From Anaerotignum sp. MB30-C6 (GTDB lineage: Bacteria > Bacillota > Clostridia > Lachnospirales > Anaerotignaceae): 64,000 bases of DNA. How positions within the stretch are numbered: the stretch's first letter is position 1; each line of letters opens with the position of its first letter. The stretch lies in contig NZ_CP133078.1 in NCBI RefSeq assembly GCF_030908465.1, forward strand, positions 1,984,001 through 2,048,000, written 5' to 3'. The notes below the pieces were generated by a model. The model did not search any database. It had not been told where the DNA came from and saw only the letters and a program-made list of their open reading frames with translations. Below, in pieces: positions 36,844 to 45,964 of the stretch. Made by a program: the position numbers and the translations under genes.

Positions 36844-38737
36844 AGTTATCTCCTATTTTTTCTTTCACCGTTTTGTATATACCCTCTCCATCTAAACCAT
36901 AACGGGCAAAAAGTTGACTCTGGGAGCCTTGCTCTATAAATTTATCAGGGAAAGCTAAGTTGGAAACCGCAACCTGGTATCCTCCATCACTATAAAACTC
37001 CAAAACCTTGGATCCAAAACCACCTTTGCGAAGGTTATCCTCCACAGTGAAAATCCTATCACACTTTGAAGCAATTTCGATTAAAAGTTCCTTATCTAAC
37101 GGAGAAATAAACCGCATATTCACCAGCATTGGCGTGAATCCATCTTCCTTCAACCATTCCACAGCCTCACTCACAGCCTGAAGCATATGTCCTTCCGCCA
37201 AAATCGCAATGCCAGTACCTTCTTCAATCACTTCCGCCTTTCCATATTGAATCGGCGCTTTTTCATCTTGAAAGCCTGTATTTGCCGTCCCCCTAGGATA
37301 GCGTACGGCAACAGGCCCCTTACATTCATTTACCGCATATTCCAGCATTTCTTCCAGTTCCCAAGCATTTTTAGGTGATAGCACCGTCATGTTTGGAATA
37401 TGGGTTAAAAAGGACAGGTCAAAGACACCTTGATGTGTCTCTCCGTCTGCACCAACAATCCCCGCTCGGTCAATGGCAAAAACCACATGAAGGTTTTCCA
37501 TACAAACGTCATGAATCACTTGGTCATAGGCCCTTTGTAAAAAGGATGAGTATACTGCAAACACGGGCACCATGCCTTGGCTTGCTAAGCCTGCGGCAAA
37601 GGTAGTACCATGCTGCTCGGCAATGGCCACGTCTATAAAACGTTCAGGGAAGGTGGCGTGAAAATCCTCAAACCCCGTTCCACTACACATAGCAGCGGTA
37701 ATGCCCACCACATTGGGATTCTTATGCCCCAATTCCACCATTTTTTTGCCAAAAACTGTAGACCAGCTAGGATCACTGCTTTTTCCGATACTTTTACCTG
37801 TTTTGATATCAAAGGGACCAACTCCATGAAATGGCCCCGGATTTTTCTCCGCAGGCACATATCCTTTTCCCTTCACAGTTTTCACATGAATTAAAATTGG
37901 CTCCTTTGTATCCTTTACGTTCTGGAATAACTCCAGCATTTCCTCTATATTATGACCATCCACAGGGCCGAAATATTTTAATCCGAATTCCTCGAAAACA
38001 GCACCCTCCAAAAATAACAACTTTGCGCTGTCTCTCACCTTTTCTAAAACCCGATAAGTTACTTTCCCAAGAACGGGTACCTTATCTCTAAAATCCTTAA
38101 AGTTATTCTTAAGGTTTCGGTAGGGATCGCTGGTACGAAGGCTATTCAGGTGTTTACTGATTGCACCTACGTTATGGTCAATGGACATTTGATTATCATT
38201 TAAAATAATAATCAAATTGGTTTTATCCCGTCCCGCATTATTCAAAGCCTCATAGGCAAGACCACCTGTCATAGAGCCATCGCCGATGACTGCGATTACA
38301 TTGTCCTTTTTCCCTTGCAAGTCTCTGGCTTTTGCAATTCCCAATGCTGCAGAAATAGAGGTAGAGCTATGTCCCGCCGCAAAGGCATCTGCATTACTTT
38401 CTTCTGGCTTTGGAAAACCACTTAGTCCATCCAATTGTCGTAACGTCGTAAAGCCTTCTTTTCTACCTGTTAGTATTTTATGGATATAGGCCTGATGCCC
38501 CACATCCCATACAATTTTATCCTGGGGAAGATTGAAGATATATTCTAATGCCACCGTTAACTCCACTACCCCTAAATTTGAGGCTAGATGGCCACCAGTT
38601 TTGGAAACATGTTGCAATAAGAACCGTCTTAGTTCCCTACAAAGAAGCTCCAACTCTTCTTTCTTCAATTTTTTAATATCTCCAGTGGTCTGGATTTTGT
38701 CTAATAATCCCCCCACAATTTCACCTGCTCTCTTCAA
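36833..38737 (-). CDS. dxs: 1-deoxy-D-xylulose-5-phosphate synthase
   Basis: A 634-residue thiamine diphosphate enzyme that joins pyruvate and glyceraldehyde 3-phosphate, the first step of the MEP isoprenoid pathway. The catalytic histidine lies in SKTGGHLASNLG, the ThDP motif GDGSMTGGLAYEALNNAG near 150, and the pyrimidine and C-terminal transketolase domains follow (DRAGIVGADGETHQG). The start is TTG at 38737; a GTG at 38716 with AGGTG upstream, just before LLDKIQT, is also plausible and closer to family starts. It lies with ispA in one operon, so isoprenoid supply is grouped. Confidence 0.95.
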   Translation of the reverse strand: MKRAGEIVGGLLDKIQTTGDIKKLKKEELELLCRELRRFLLQHVSKTGGHLASNLGVVELTVALEYIFNLPQDKIVWDVGHQAYIHKILTGRKEGFTTLRQLDGLSGFPKPEESNADAFAAGHSSTSISAALGIAKARDLQGKKDNVIAVIGDGSMTGGLAYEALNNAGRDKTNLIIILNDNQMSIDHNVGAISKHLNSLRTSDPYRNLKNNFKDFRDKVPVLGKVTYRVLEKVRDSAKLLFLEGAVFEEFGLKYFGPVDGHNIEEMLELFQNVKDTKEPILIHVKTVKGKGYVPAEKNPGPFHGVGPFDIKTGKSIGKSSDPSWSTVFGKKMVELGHKNPNVVGITAAMCSGTGFEDFHATFPERFIDVAIAEQHGTTFAAGLASQGMVPVFAVYSSFLQRAYDQVIHDVCMENLHVVFAIDRAGIVGADGETHQGVFDLSFLTHIPNMTVLSPKNAWELEEMLEYAVNECKGPVAVRYPRGTANTGFQDEKAPIQYGKAEVIEEGTGIAILAEGHMLQAVSEAVEWLKEDGFTPMLVNMRFISPLDKELLIEIASKCDRIFTVEDNLRKGGFGSKVLEFYSDGGYQVAVSNLAFPDKFIEQGSQSQLFARYGLDGEGIYKTVKEKIGDNYGR

Positions 38738-38739
38738 TC

Positions 38740-39168
38740 TTATACCCAGAGACCCACTACGATCCCTAAGATGCCTCCTACGAAAACCTCTAGAGGCGTA
38801 TGCCCTAAGAGCTCCTTCACTTTTTCCATATCTGGCAATTGATGTTTCACAATCAGCATATTTAAAATTTCTGCTTGCTTTCCTGCCGCTCTTCGAATCC
38901 CCGCGGCATCATACATAACAACAAAGGAAAAAATCAGAGCAACAGCAAATAAGGGTGAAGCAAAACCATTATATTTCCCTACGCTAAAAGTAATGGCCAT
39001 AACCAATGCGGAATGGGAGCTGGGCATGCCTCCTGTCCCCACAATTCTGGTAGCATCAAAGCGTCTCTCAATAAACAGTGTTAAAACTATCTTTGTTCCT
39101 TGCGCAATGGCCCATGATATCATTGCCGCCCACAAGGGTACATTGGATGTAATTTCCTGAAATCCCAT
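38740..39168 (-). CDS. Divergent PAP2-family membrane protein (YuiD-like)
   Basis: A 142-residue protein with four or so hydrophobic segments. It contains GGMPSSHSALVMA and YDAAGIRRAAGKQAEILN, characteristic of the DUF212/divergent PAP2 family (YuiD-like). The SSHSA element resembles the acid phosphatase motif, and in the isoprenoid gene context an undecaprenyl- or polyprenyl-phosphate substrate is possible but not shown. It is in the middle of the operon between ispA and dxs. Confidence 0.85.
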   Translation of the reverse strand: MGFQEITSNVPLWAAMISWAIAQGTKIVLTLFIERRFDATRIVGTGGMPSSHSALVMAITFSVGKYNGFASPLFAVALIFSFVVMYDAAGIRRAAGKQAEILNMLIVKHQLPDMEKVKELLGHTPLEVFVGGILGIVVGLWV

Positions 39169-39201
39169 ACTACCATCTTCCTTCTGTTGTTGGTCAAATA
39201 T

Positions 39202-40089
39202 TTAATAGGTACGTTTCGTTAAATATTTTGTTAAATCATTTAAGAACGCACAACCTTCTCCTTGTTCATCCCAAATGGCAACTGCTTCATCGGAAAGTTT
39301 GCAAGCAATCTCTCTGGACTTTTCAATGCCATAAAGGGTCACATAAGTGGTCTTTTCATTTTTTTCATCACTATGAATGGGCTTCCCCAATTCTTCCATG
39401 GTACTTGTCACATCTAAAATATCATCTAAAATCTGAAAGGCCACGCCGATCTTCTCTCCTGCTAATGCAAACTTTTCAACGACTTCTTTCGTCGCGCCGC
39501 CTAAAATAGCCCCTGCTTTCAAAGAGGCACGAATCATGGCCGCAGTTTTATTCAAATGAATAAAATCAAGGGTTTTAGCCTCTAAAGGCTTCCCTTCGAA
39601 AAATACATCCACCACCTGACCAACAAGCATACCGTGAATCCCTGCTCCATGGGCTATGGCTTGCATTGCCCCCACTGTTTTGTAACAAGGGTTTAAACAG
39701 CAAGCATCCGCCATCACTTCCATGGCATTGTGCAGCAAGCCATCCCCTGCAAGAATCCCCATATCCTCGCCAAAAACTTTGTGATTTGTCAATCGTCCTC
39801 TACGATAATCATCGTTATCCATGGCGGGCAAATCATCATGAATTAAGGAATAGGTATGGATCATCTCCATGGCACAAGCAAAAGGCACAGCCTCCTTCTT
39901 GTCACCGCCAACTGCCTCACAAGCCGCCAAAACCATCATAGGGCGTAGGCGTTTTCCACCAGCCAAAAGGCTATATCTCATGGCATCAAAAATCACGGGA
40001 GGAAACTCCCCTTGTTTTGGAATATAATTTTCTAAACTCAATTCTATATACTGAATCCATCGATTCATTTGTTCTTTGAAATCCATCAT
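39202..40089 (-). CDS. ispA: Polyprenyl (farnesyl/geranyl) diphosphate synthase
   Basis: A 295-residue all-helical prenyltransferase that condenses IPP with DMAPP/GPP to farnesyl diphosphate. The first aspartate-rich motif is DDLPAMDNDDYRRG (near 85) and the second is ILDDILD near 230. The residues before the first DDxxD fit the short-chain type. It starts at ATG 40089, overlapping the xseB stop as ATGA; the frame is open further upstream but without a ribosome site. Confidence 0.94.
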   Translation of the reverse strand: MMDFKEQMNRWIQYIELSLENYIPKQGEFPPVIFDAMRYSLLAGGKRLRPMMVLAACEAVGGDKKEAVPFACAMEMIHTYSLIHDDLPAMDNDDYRRGRLTNHKVFGEDMGILAGDGLLHNAMEVMADACCLNPCYKTVGAMQAIAHGAGIHGMLVGQVVDVFFEGKPLEAKTLDFIHLNKTAAMIRASLKAGAILGGATKEVVEKFALAGEKIGVAFQILDDILDVTSTMEELGKPIHSDEKNEKTTYVTLYGIEKSREIACKLSDEAVAIWDEQGEGCAFLNDLTKYLTKRTY

Positions 40090-40325
40090 AACTCCTGCTC
40101 CTCTGTTTGAAAAGATTCTTCCTGCCACAAGCCCGCTTCTTTACGCAATAGGAGGATATCTCCCTCGGCCACAGCCAGTTTTTCTTTGCAAAATGCAGAA
40201 AGAGCCAACCCTTCTTTGTAAAAAGCCACTGCTTCATCCAAGGAAACTTCTTCTTGTTCTAATGTCTCAACAATTTCCTCCAGCCGCTCCATGGACTGTT
40301 CAAATGTCAACTTCTTCTTTGCCAC
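40086..40325 (-). CDS. xseB: Exodeoxyribonuclease VII small subunit
   Basis: A 79-residue helical subunit with the family pattern LTFEQSMERLEEIVETLEQ and DEAVAFYKEGLAL. It assembles with XseA to make exonuclease VII. The start is GTG 40325, inside the xseA end (26-base overlap), and its stop overlaps the ispA start, so the three are translationally coupled. Confidence 0.95.
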   Translation of the reverse strand: MAKKKLTFEQSMERLEEIVETLEQEEVSLDEAVAFYKEGLALSAFCKEKLAVAEGDILLLRKEAGLWQEESFQTEEQEL

Positions 40326-41535
40326 GGGCCATCACCGCCTTTTCTAATACCTTTGCTTTTACTTGACCATCCTGAAGTCTCAAATGAACGACTTCACCTA
40401 TGTCAACTTGATTGACAGAAACAATCGCCTTTCCATCATCCTTTGATGCCAAGACATAACCCCGCTTCATGACCGCCAAGGGGGAAGAAGCGTGTAACCT
40501 TGCCTCAGCAACGCCAATTTTTTGGCCAAAACGAAGTAACTTTTGGTCTATGGCTTTTGCCATGTCTAAATCTATACTTTCTAAAAGTAACTGGGTATTG
40601 CGAATGCCCTCCAAAGGGCGTTTCAATACAGGACGTTCTTTTATATACATCAGCCTACGCTGAGAATCCTCCAAAACCGCCAAAACATTTCGCAACAAAC
40701 GAATCTCAAGTTGGTCTATCTTTTCATTTTTTTGCATCAAAGGCTGGGTAGCCAGCTCTGCCGCCGCTGATGGCGTAGGTGCCCGTAAATCGGAAACAAA
40801 ATCTGCTATAGTAAAATCCGTTTCGTGGCCAACCGCAGAAATTACCGGAATTTCCGAGGCAAAAATAGCCCTAGCAACCTTTTCTTCGTTAAAAGCCCAC
40901 AAATCTTCAATGGAGCCACCACCGCGACCAAGGATAATTACATCGGCCTTTCCCCAATCATTGACAAGCTTTAAGGCTTGAACAATATCGTCGGCAGCCT
41001 TTTCTCCTTGCACCAACGCAGGAAAAATGGCAATCCTAACCCTTGGGTCTCTACGCTTTGCAATTTGAATAATATCTCTCACCGCTGCCCCAGTGGGAGA
41101 TGTTATAACGGCAATGGTTTCTATATGAGAGGGCAGTTCTCTTTTAAAATCTTCATCAAAAAGCCCTTCTTCTTCCAACTTTCCCTTTAGTTGCTCAAAA
41201 GCAAGTTGCAAAGAGCCTAACCCAACAGGTTCCATCATCTCGGCATAAAGTTGGTACTGGCCAGTTTTTTCATATAAAGAAACATGCCCATATAAAATAA
41301 CACTCATACCATTTTCAGGCACAAAGGGTAGACGGTATGCTTCTTGCTTGAACATAACGCAAGAAATTGCCCCAGATGCATCTTTTAAGCTAAAATAAAG
41401 ATGCCCCCCTGAATGGGCTTTAAAATTTGATATTTCGCCTTTCACCAAAAGGCTGCTTAGTATAAAATCGTTTTCCATGAGGTTTTTAATATACCTGTTT
41501 ATTTGACCCACAGAAAAAACCTTTGGTTCAATCAT
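40300..41535 (-). CDS. xseA: Exodeoxyribonuclease VII large subunit
   Basis: A 411-residue subunit of the single-strand-specific exonuclease VII, acting in mismatch repair and DNA damage response. An N-terminal OB fold (residues 1-105, FSVGQINRYIKNLME) is followed by the catalytic domain with DVIILGRGGGSIEDLWAFN and GHETDFTIADFVSDLRAPTP, then a coiled-coil and a C-terminal tail with MKRGYVLAS. ATG 41535 is preceded by AAGGAGCG; upstream codons lack a ribosome site. Confidence 0.96.
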   Translation of the reverse strand: MIEPKVFSVGQINRYIKNLMENDFILSSLLVKGEISNFKAHSGGHLYFSLKDASGAISCVMFKQEAYRLPFVPENGMSVILYGHVSLYEKTGQYQLYAEMMEPVGLGSLQLAFEQLKGKLEEEGLFDEDFKRELPSHIETIAVITSPTGAAVRDIIQIAKRRDPRVRIAIFPALVQGEKAADDIVQALKLVNDWGKADVIILGRGGGSIEDLWAFNEEKVARAIFASEIPVISAVGHETDFTIADFVSDLRAPTPSAAAELATQPLMQKNEKIDQLEIRLLRNVLAVLEDSQRRLMYIKERPVLKRPLEGIRNTQLLLESIDLDMAKAIDQKLLRFGQKIGVAEARLHASSPLAVMKRGYVLASKDDGKAIVSVNQVDIGEVVHLRLQDGQVKAKVLEKAVMARGKEEVDI

Positions 41536-41779
41536 ATATTCGCTCCTTTTGACGGTACTAATTGCCATTAATAAGAATTATAACCTTATCATGTAATAAC
41601 CTTAGGAATTGAATTGGCTATCTTTACTTTGCGGTTAATATTAGCCAAGGCACTAGAAATTCCCAACATTTTATACAGACTTGGTTCTATCTTCCAAAAG
41701 GCAACTGCTATGAAACTACCATTACTACACAAAAACACCCATGACTAGGGGCAAGTGGAACCCAAAAACTATTCCACCA

Positions 41780-42184
41780 TTAAACTGCCGCTACTTTACC
41801 CAAAATACCATTGATAAAACCAGGAGCCTCGTCGGAACTAAACTTTTTCGCCAATTCCACGGCTTCGTTGATGGCCACACCCACAGGGGTATCTTGACTA
41901 AAGCGAAGTTCATAAACGGCCAGACGAAGAATGGCTAAATCAACCTTAGACATTCGTCCTACATGCCAACCTTTGGCATACTCGCCAATGATGCCATCAA
42001 TTTCTTCCAAATGACTTCTCGTTCCTTCCACTTCACTTATTATGAAGTCTTTATCTTCTTCTTCAACAGGTTCTTCCTTTTCTGCAAAGAAAATCTCCTT
42101 CACCTGTTCATATTCTTCTGCCTTATTGAAATCCATCTGGAACAGCAGGAAAAACGCATTTTTTCTGGCACTTCTTCGGCTCAT
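41780..42184 (-). CDS. nusB: Transcription antitermination factor NusB
   Basis: A 134-residue helical RNA-binding protein that, with S10, binds boxA of rRNA leader RNA and prevents early termination. It has SRRSARKNAFFLLFQMDF at the N-terminus and TPVGVAINEAVELAKKFSSDEAPGF-type C-terminal sequence. ATG 42184 has GGAGGG upstream. A 240-base gap without visible hairpins separates it from xseA. Confidence 0.95.
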   Translation of the reverse strand: MSRRSARKNAFFLLFQMDFNKAEEYEQVKEIFFAEKEEPVEEEDKDFIISEVEGTRSHLEEIDGIIGEYAKGWHVGRMSKVDLAILRLAVYELRFSQDTPVGVAINEAVELAKKFSSDEAPGFINGILGKVAAV

Positions 42185-42262
42185 AATTTAAAAACCCTCC
42201 GCAAAAATTAAAAGGACAAATACCACCCCTAAATTTGGAGTGGTATCCCGACGACTAACTGT

Positions 42263-42628
42263 TTATAGTTCTTCTTCGATCTTAACAGCTTTTTCTTTCA
42301 CAATACCTGAAACACTAACATTTACAACTGGCACACTGAGCCCTGTCATGGTTTCAACCGCAGTCTTAACTTTCTTTTGAACCGCTTCGGCTACCACTTG
42401 AACTTTTGTACCAAAGTTTACGATTATATCCATATCAAGAACAACTTCGTTCTCGTCCTTCGCTACCTTAACACATCTTGTTTGACCTTTTTTACCGAAA
42501 AGTTCTACTAACACTTTAGAAGCATTGCCAGAAACACCTTCTACCTCAAGGGCAGCAGTCACTGCAATGACACCAATCACTTCATCAGCAATCTCAATTT
42601 GGCCACCTAATACTTTATTTTCAGACAT
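42263..42628 (-). CDS. Asp23/Gls24 family protein
   Basis: A 121-residue alkaline-shock/envelope-stress-type protein. Conserved parts are GQIEIADEVIGVIAVTAALEVEGV (residues about 8-31), then VLDMDIIVNFGTKVQVVAEAVQ and VVNVSVSGI near the end. Asp23 homologues sit at the membrane through AmaP-type partners and affect envelope homeostasis. No partner is next to it; it precedes nusB, as in many Clostridia. ATG 42628 is nine bases from AGGAGG; the ATG two codons upstream is only three away. Confidence 0.93.
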   Translation of the reverse strand: MSENKVLGGQIEIADEVIGVIAVTAALEVEGVSGNASKVLVELFGKKGQTRCVKVAKDENEVVLDMDIIVNFGTKVQVVAEAVQKKVKTAVETMTGLSVPVVNVSVSGIVKEKAVKIEEEL

Positions 42629-42778
42629 TTTCATTTACCTCCTGTCGTTCTTTATACATGGTTCTATACACTCATAGAAAATTCATACACAATAAGCATT
42701 GGTTGGCTCTCATTATATCAGAAAAATTAATGGGATGCAAATAAATATGCACTCTTTAATCATACATAATTAAACAAA

Positions 42779-42945
42779 ATTAAGCGGCCTCCATCAGAAA
42801 ACATAACCCTCCAACAGCGGTTTCACAGCCACCCTTTTGTCAAGTCCCCAAAGAAGAGACTTCTTAGTGGGATACCTGCATTTTCGTAACTGCAAAACCG
42901 TTTTTTTGGTTGATCAATGCCCTCTGTTTTGACCGCTTAACCTCA
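42779..42945 (-). ncRNA. Candidate rod-shaped non-coding RNA, possibly 6S RNA
   Basis: The ends close with TTAAGCGG (42780-42787) against CCGCTTAA (42933-42940). Further pairing steps lead inward: AACC/GGTT (42805-42808, 42908-42911), CGGTTT/AAACCG (42818-42823, 42895-42900), CACAG/CTGCA-type (42824-42828, 42876-42880), CCAC/GTGG (42829-42832, 42867-42870). An apical AAGTCCC/GAGACTT hairpin (42842-42848, 42856-42862) caps it. Between them are internal bubbles. A single long rod with a central bubble of about 165 nt is the 6S RNA layout. The minus strand is chosen because a T-rich stretch follows there. No strong promoter was found. Confidence 0.4.
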
Positions 42946-42960
42946 ACATATTTTTTGCAA

Positions 42961-43069
42961 TTTTTAGGAATATATACCTAAAAAATTAGTAAATATTGAT
43001 TGAAATTCTAAAATTAAAATATATTACTTATTTAACAAAAGTGTATTATACACATATTTAAGTATAATA
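42961..43069. other. AT-rich inverted repeats between spoIIIAH and the candidate RNA
   Basis: TATTATAC (43044-43051) pairs with GTATAATA (43062-43069) and may end the spoIIIA transcript on the minus strand. A second palindrome TTTTTAGG-AATATATA-CCTAAAAA lies at 42961-42984. No gene is seen between 42946 and 43097. Confidence 0.5.
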
Positions 43070-43097
43070 TTACAATAATCTTAAATTAATAAATATG

Positions 43098-43733
43098 TCA
43101 TTTCTTCAAAGGATTAATCCTGATTTGTTCAGCTTTACAGCCAGTTTTCCGCTTTACGATGTCTTCAATTTGAGCAACTTCTGCATCTGTCAGGGAATCT
43201 TTATCTACAACAACATCAACGGTTTCATCGTCGATTCGTACATAGGCTTCTTTGAATCCCTTTGCCTCTATCATGGCTTCTGCCGCCGTTTCTTTTTCAA
43301 TTCGATCTTGTAATTGTAACATGCTATCGCCACATTTATCTTTCTGGTCTTGACTTACATTTTCGTTATTCATCATTTCAGTTAAGATATCTTTTTGTTT
43401 TGCTCTTGCCTGTTCCCTGTCCAGCTTTGCCTCTGCAAAAAATTGAGAACCTTCCTGAATGGCCTCAGCACTTACAAATACTGCGGCACCATCGCCGGTA
43501 GTATCGGAAATCTCAGCGGTAATGGGATCTAAAGCAATTTCATCAGCAGAAACATCATCAGGTAAAGTTGCATAGTCTGCCACAACGGCAGCCGCATCCC
43601 CTTCTTCCGTAAGTTGCAACGCTGTTTGCGTTCCCTCCGATGTCTTGCTTTCCTGAAAATTTAAGTACCCCGCTGCTGCAATCATAACCGCCAGCGCTGT
43701 AACAACTACCTGATTTCTTTTAATGACAAACAT
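43098..43733 (-). CDS. spoIIIAH: Stage III sporulation protein AH
   Basis: A 211-residue mother-cell membrane protein. One N-terminal helix (residues 9-25) is followed by an extracytoplasmic domain with the YscJ/FliF-like ring-building fold, here recognised by RIEKETAAEAMIEAKGFKEAYVRIDD and the ending KTGCKAEQIRINPL. SpoIIIAH binds forespore SpoIIQ through the septum to form the feeding-tube channel. Last gene of spoIIIAA-AH. Confidence 0.95.
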   Translation of the reverse strand: MFVIKRNQVVVTALAVMIAAAGYLNFQESKTSEGTQTALQLTEEGDAAAVVADYATLPDDVSADEIALDPITAEISDTTGDGAAVFVSAEAIQEGSQFFAEAKLDREQARAKQKDILTEMMNNENVSQDQKDKCGDSMLQLQDRIEKETAAEAMIEAKGFKEAYVRIDDETVDVVVDKDSLTDAEVAQIEDIVKRKTGCKAEQIRINPLKK

Positions 43734-43745
43734 CTTTTTTCCCCC

Positions 43746-44303
43746 TTATTTCATTTTTAATATAGCAATTTTATGTGCCGGCACATCTAAAAGTGCCTGA
43801 GCTGCACTATTTAAAGCTTTGCACACCACGGCATTATCACCGCCTTGTGCCACAATTACTACCCCTTCTACCAGGGGAGAATTTTCTGTCAAAACCAGCG
43901 GAGACGTATTCCCCTTCCCATCCTCTGTCATGACTACAGCGGTTTCCTTGCGAAAATTCTCACTGGTTTTCCCATTCTCCTGAGAACGGGTTTCTTCCGT
44001 TTTTTCTTCGTGTGCCACTACGCTTTCAGTGGTTGCACTGAAGGTCAGCATGACATCTACTTGCCCTGCTCCTTGAATTTTGGAAAGGATTTCTGCCATA
44101 CGTTGTTCCATTTCCCGCTCACTTTGATTATGTACTTGGATTGTCTGTTCCTTATGACTAACCTCTACCACTTTTTCCTCCGTAGGAAAAAGTGACTTTC
44201 CCAAAACCAAAAGAAGCACACCAATTAACAATGCCAACACTATGTTATTGCTCGCCTTTTTATTTTCCGGCCGAAACAAATCACGCCAAAAGTCTTTTTG
44301 CAT
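43746..44303 (-). CDS. spoIIIAG: Stage III sporulation protein AG
   Basis: A 185-residue protein with one membrane helix (about 23-40) and an outer ring-forming domain. It contains GAGQVDVMLTFSATTESVVA-like and VVAQGGDNAVVCKALNSAAQALLDVPAHKIAI, both hallmarks of the family. SpoIIIAG forms a large multimeric ring in the mother cell-forespore channel. Between spoIIIAF and spoIIIAH. Confidence 0.95.
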   Translation of the reverse strand: MQKDFWRDLFRPENKKASNNIVLALLIGVLLLVLGKSLFPTEEKVVEVSHKEQTIQVHNQSEREMEQRMAEILSKIQGAGQVDVMLTFSATTESVVAHEEKTEETRSQENGKTSENFRKETAVVMTEDGKGNTSPLVLTENSPLVEGVVIVAQGGDNAVVCKALNSAAQALLDVPAHKIAILKMK

Positions 44304-44323
44304 CTTATGTCACCCTTCTTTCG

Positions 44324-44827
44324 TCATTTTTCCACTGCCACTGCATCTTCAGGCAGTCCATATCTTTTGGCCGCATAAGCCTGTATTTTCTCCGCATTTT
44401 CATCGCTACAACCGATTGTAATGCTTTCGATCATGCCGTAATCTTCATCCTGGATATCTTGACAAAAAGTTATATTTACCCATTCTATTTCACTATATTT
44501 TTTTGCCAAATCCTCTTTGACTCTATCCTCCAGCACTTGACCATATGCCGCCGTCACCCGCTGCTGTTCTATTCCTTCATACTCCTCTGCCGATAGGAAA
44601 ACTTTTTCCAGCCGAACTTGATTTTGAAGCAAACCAAGCTCCAAATGGCCTTCATCTGTACCGAAAAGTCGTAAGAATGGATTTAAAACGGCAGTTAATA
44701 CCAATACGCCTAAAACCAACTCAACATACTTACGAAAGGAGCCTTCAGGCATCAGCATACAAGCTAATGCGGAAAAAATGGTCAAAGCTGTTATAGTTTT
44801 TATATATGCACTTAAAGCCTCCATCAT
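44324..44827 (-). CDS. spoIIIAF: Stage III sporulation protein AF
   Basis: A 167-residue membrane protein with two N-terminal helices (about 8-28 and 34-53) and a soluble C-terminal domain. The family stretch FRKYVELVLGVLVLTAVLNPF is clear. I start at ATG 44827 with AAGGAG seven bases upstream; the frame is open for 40 more codons over the spoIIIAE end but without similarity. Required for forespore gene expression in related organisms. Confidence 0.93.
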   Translation of the reverse strand: MMEALSAYIKTITALTIFSALACMLMPEGSFRKYVELVLGVLVLTAVLNPFLRLFGTDEGHLELGLLQNQVRLEKVFLSAEEYEGIEQQRVTAAYGQVLEDRVKEDLAKKYSEIEWVNITFCQDIQDEDYGMIESITIGCSDENAEKIQAYAAKRYGLPEDAVAVEK

Positions 44828-44841
44828 TCCAATTCTCCTTT

Positions 44842-45951
44842 CTATAACCCACCTAAAAGTAATAAGGCGGAAAAAAGAAACATGCCTTCTACCAGAAAAA
44901 CCACACCTAAAAGTAATGCAGTATAATCCCCTGCAGCACTGATACAATCAACCAGCCGCTCCTCGCAAATAAACTCCGCCGCCGCCGCCGTAATTTTAAA
45001 AACCAATAGAATTACAGTCAGCTTTACTAAAAGCGGTATACATAATAACAATAGAAAAATGGCTGCCGCCGCTAATGTTCCGCTTTTTAAGGTTCCCGCT
45101 ACTGCTGCCGCCGTTTCCACCGCTCCCCCCATCACATCCCCTACAATGGGGACGGAACCAACGGCGATTTTTGCTGTTTTCGCCGCAAGGCCGTTAAGTG
45201 CACCGCCACCAATCTTTTGTAGTGACAACAAAAGCATAAAAAGTATGGCTGCTCCCTTTAAAGTCCAGCTAATGCCTTGGCGAAACAGCTGGGCAAAACG
45301 GGATAATATAGGTTTCTCCGAAATATGGTCCACCATTTCAAGGGCCACCGCCAAAAGAATTGCCGGAACAATTAAATCTCGTATACCAAAGGATAATACC
45401 GTAGACCCCCCCATAATGGTTGGCCCCATTAAAGCCGTCTGGGTAAAATTACCCCCTGAAACGGAAAGTATCAAAAATACAGGAAGCATACCCAGAAATA
45501 CTTTACAAGCCTGGTCAACCCTTTCAACAACCACAGAGGAAATACTATAAAACGAAGTGATGATAACCACGATCAAAACCATATAGCATACGTAAAAACC
45601 CATCTCCCCCACTGATTTCCCATGAAAAGAGCCGCTAAGCTGTTTTAATACAGCACTAAGTACAACAACTAAAAGCAACTGCGTAAGTAAACGACTTTGG
45701 GTCTTAAATTCTCCAAAAGCCAGTTCCCCAATGGTTTGGGGTAAATCTTCAAAAGAAAAAGAAAACTCTCCTGATACAATTTCTCGCACTAATGAGGAAA
45801 AACTTGTCCCGTCATCAAGACGTACGTCCACCTCCTCCAATCCCAAAGAGTCTAGTTGACTTTCCAACAAATCTCCTGCAGATTCTTCTGCATATACAGG
45901 AGAGGGCATTAGTACAAAAAATAAAACAAATGTAATAAGAAGCTTTTTCAT
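44842..45951 (-). CDS. spoIIIAE: Stage III sporulation protein AE
   Basis: A 369-residue polytopic protein, the largest of the channel, with a cleavable signal peptide (1-21, MPSPVYA), an outer domain and about seven helices. FSIRD-type SFGIRDLIVPAILLAVALEM and KGAAILFMLLLSLQ are recognisable. The family is distantly like permeases and is thought to carry the transported material. GAGGAGGGGGG precedes ATG 45951. Confidence 0.95.
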   Translation of the reverse strand: MKKLLITFVLFFVLMPSPVYAEESAGDLLESQLDSLGLEEVDVRLDDGTSFSSLVREIVSGEFSFSFEDLPQTIGELAFGEFKTQSRLLTQLLLVVVLSAVLKQLSGSFHGKSVGEMGFYVCYMVLIVVIITSFYSISSVVVERVDQACKVFLGMLPVFLILSVSGGNFTQTALMGPTIMGGSTVLSFGIRDLIVPAILLAVALEMVDHISEKPILSRFAQLFRQGISWTLKGAAILFMLLLSLQKIGGGALNGLAAKTAKIAVGSVPIVGDVMGGAVETAAAVAGTLKSGTLAAAAIFLLLLCIPLLVKLTVILLVFKITAAAAEFICEERLVDCISAAGDYTALLLGVVFLVEGMFLFSALLLLGGL

Positions 45952-45964
45952 TCTCCCCCCTCCT

